In this document: in pieces, positions 14,083 to 14,758 of the stretch
Layout of the letters: every line of letters starts with the position of its first letter
How positions within the stretch are numbered: position 1 is the first letter of the stretch
From: DATGEP01 sp035310125
GTDB lineage: Bacteria; Chloroflexota; Ktedonobacteria; Ktedonobacterales; JADMIN01
DNA: 14,758 nt
Assembly (NCBI GenBank): GCA_035310125.1
Contig: DATGEP010000088.1
Span: 1 to 14,758 of the forward strand
Direction: 5' to 3'
Notes under the pieces: model-generated
Databases searched by the model: none
What the model saw: the letters and a program-made list of their open reading frames with translations, nothing else
Told to the model about the DNA's origin: nothing
Made by a program: the position numbers and the translations under genes

Positions 14083-14606
14083 CCGATGCGAAAAATGCCT
14101 TGCACGACTTGACTGAGCATCCCGGCCAGGACTTCGCCCGCTACCAGGATGCCCACACAATCCAAACCCTCATACACACCGCGCGCACTATCGCCATCGT
14201 CGGCCTCTCACCCAGTGTGCTGCGCGCCAGCAACTTCGTAGGCTACTACCTCCAGCGCCACGGCTACCACATCGTGCCGGTCAACCCCAAAGAGCAAACG
14301 ATCCTCGGCGAAACCGCCTACCCATCGCTCTCTGCTGTGCCCGTCCATGTGGATATCGTGGATGTCTTCCGCGCCCCTGCCGCGGTTCCAGCCATCGCGG
14401 AAGAAGCGGTGAAAATCGGTGCGGGCGCGCTCTGGCTCCAGTTCGACGTCATCAGCCCGGAAGGAGCGGCGATTGCCGAGCGCGGCGGCCTGAAAGTCGT
14501 CATGGACCGCTGCTTGAAGGTCGAGCACGCCCGCTATATGGGCCGCATGCACTGGATGGGCTTCAACACCGGCAACATCTCGGCCCTACGTGACGCAAAC
14601 GACTGA
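14079..14606 (+). CDS. CoA-binding (YccU/YneT-like) Rossmann protein
   Basis: A 175-residue single-domain protein of the CoA_binding_2 type. The Rossmann opening TIAIVGLSPSVLRASN is at about 37-52, followed by YYLQRHGYHIVPVNPKE, a YPSL.AVP segment, VDIVDVFRAP, GALWLQFDVISPEGAAIAE and VVMDRCLKVEH. It ends with MGFNTGNIS, near the family's usual terminus. Family members bind CoA, but their physiological role is not well defined. Its ATG overlaps the sulfhydrylase stop (ATGA), so the two are co-translated, suggesting a link with acetyl-homoserine or CoA-ester handling. That role is inferred from context only. Confidence 0.9.
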   Translation: MTDAKNALHDLTEHPGQDFARYQDAHTIQTLIHTARTIAIVGLSPSVLRASNFVGYYLQRHGYHIVPVNPKEQTILGETAYPSLSAVPVHVDIVDVFRAPAAVPAIAEEAVKIGAGALWLQFDVISPEGAAIAERGGLKVVMDRCLKVEHARYMGRMHWMGFNTGNISALRDAND

Positions 14607-14620
14607 TACTTATATATCCC

Positions 14621-14644
14621 GGGTTGGTGGTGTACTCACAACCC
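14621..14644. repeat. hairpin after the CoA-binding gene
   Basis: GGGTTG (14621-14626) pairs with CAACCC (14639-14644) around a 12-base loop, 15 bases after the stop codon. No T-tract follows, so it is at most a weak or factor-assisted terminator for the operon. Confidence 0.4.
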
Positions 14645-14663
14645 AGATGCGGTGGAGATGAGC

Positions 14664-14682
14664 CGGGGGTCTTCAGCCCCCG
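14664..14682. repeat. GC hairpin with TCTTCAG loop near the right edge
   Basis: CGGGGG (14664-14669) and CCCCCG (14677-14682) enclose a 7-base loop TCTTCAG. CAACCCAGATG (14639-14649) is nearly complementary to CATCTGGTTG (14728-14737), which could close a larger structure around it. Short GC stems with CTTCAG-type loops are seen at ends of some IS200/IS605 elements, but no transposase is present in the window, so this is only a suggestion. Confidence 0.35.
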
Positions 14683-14758
14683 CAGCCGCACGACGCCACC
14701 CTCCCAAATCACTGTGGCATCATCCTACATCTGGTTGGGACGCTGGCCGTCGCCACAC

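Overview
The window is ordinary high-GC bacterial chromosome carrying mostly housekeeping genes on both strands. Protein sequence style suggests a Chloroflexota member, possibly of the Ktedonobacteria: the methionyl-tRNA synthetase resembles Chloroflexota enzymes, the carboxyltransferase is split into AccA and AccD, and an O-acetylhomoserine sulfhydrylase is paired with a CoA-binding protein. That placement is an impression from memory, not a search result.

Layout from left to right. Bases 1-263 hold an unresolved left edge and the leader of a 2-oxo acid dehydrogenase E2 gene (264-1622, +). A strong bidirectional-type terminator follows, then a 72-residue hypothetical gene (1742-1960, -). A divergent promoter region with a near-ideal extended -10 drives a methionyl-tRNA synthetase (2212-3903, +). 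Bases 3904-4477 are a gene-free, hairpin-rich island between convergent genes. Next comes a minus-strand block read right to left: a zinc-ribbon small protein (8026-8238), ftsY (6505-7785), accD (5503-6387) and accA (4478-5455). A 550-base divergent region carries the likely lon promoter. lon (8789-11356, +) abuts a P-loop uridine-kinase-like gene (11357-12001, +). Converging on it is an alpha/beta hydrolase pseudogene (12039-12436, -) with its middle deleted. The window ends with a two-gene operon, an O-acetylhomoserine/O-acetylserine sulfhydrylase overlapping a CoA-binding protein (12640-14606, +), then a structured non-coding tail.

Functionally the genes cover 2-oxo acid oxidation, translation, malonyl-CoA synthesis, co-translational membrane targeting, protein quality control, nucleoside or related phosphorylation, and sulfur amino acid synthesis. 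I do not see a defence system, biosynthetic cluster, CRISPR array, tRNA or rRNA. The points most worth a second look are unusual signature motifs in the methionyl-tRNA synthetase (HVGQ and KASNS) and in AccA (DTAGAALD), the hairpin-dense 3904-4477 island, and the clean internal deletion in the hydrolase pseudogene.
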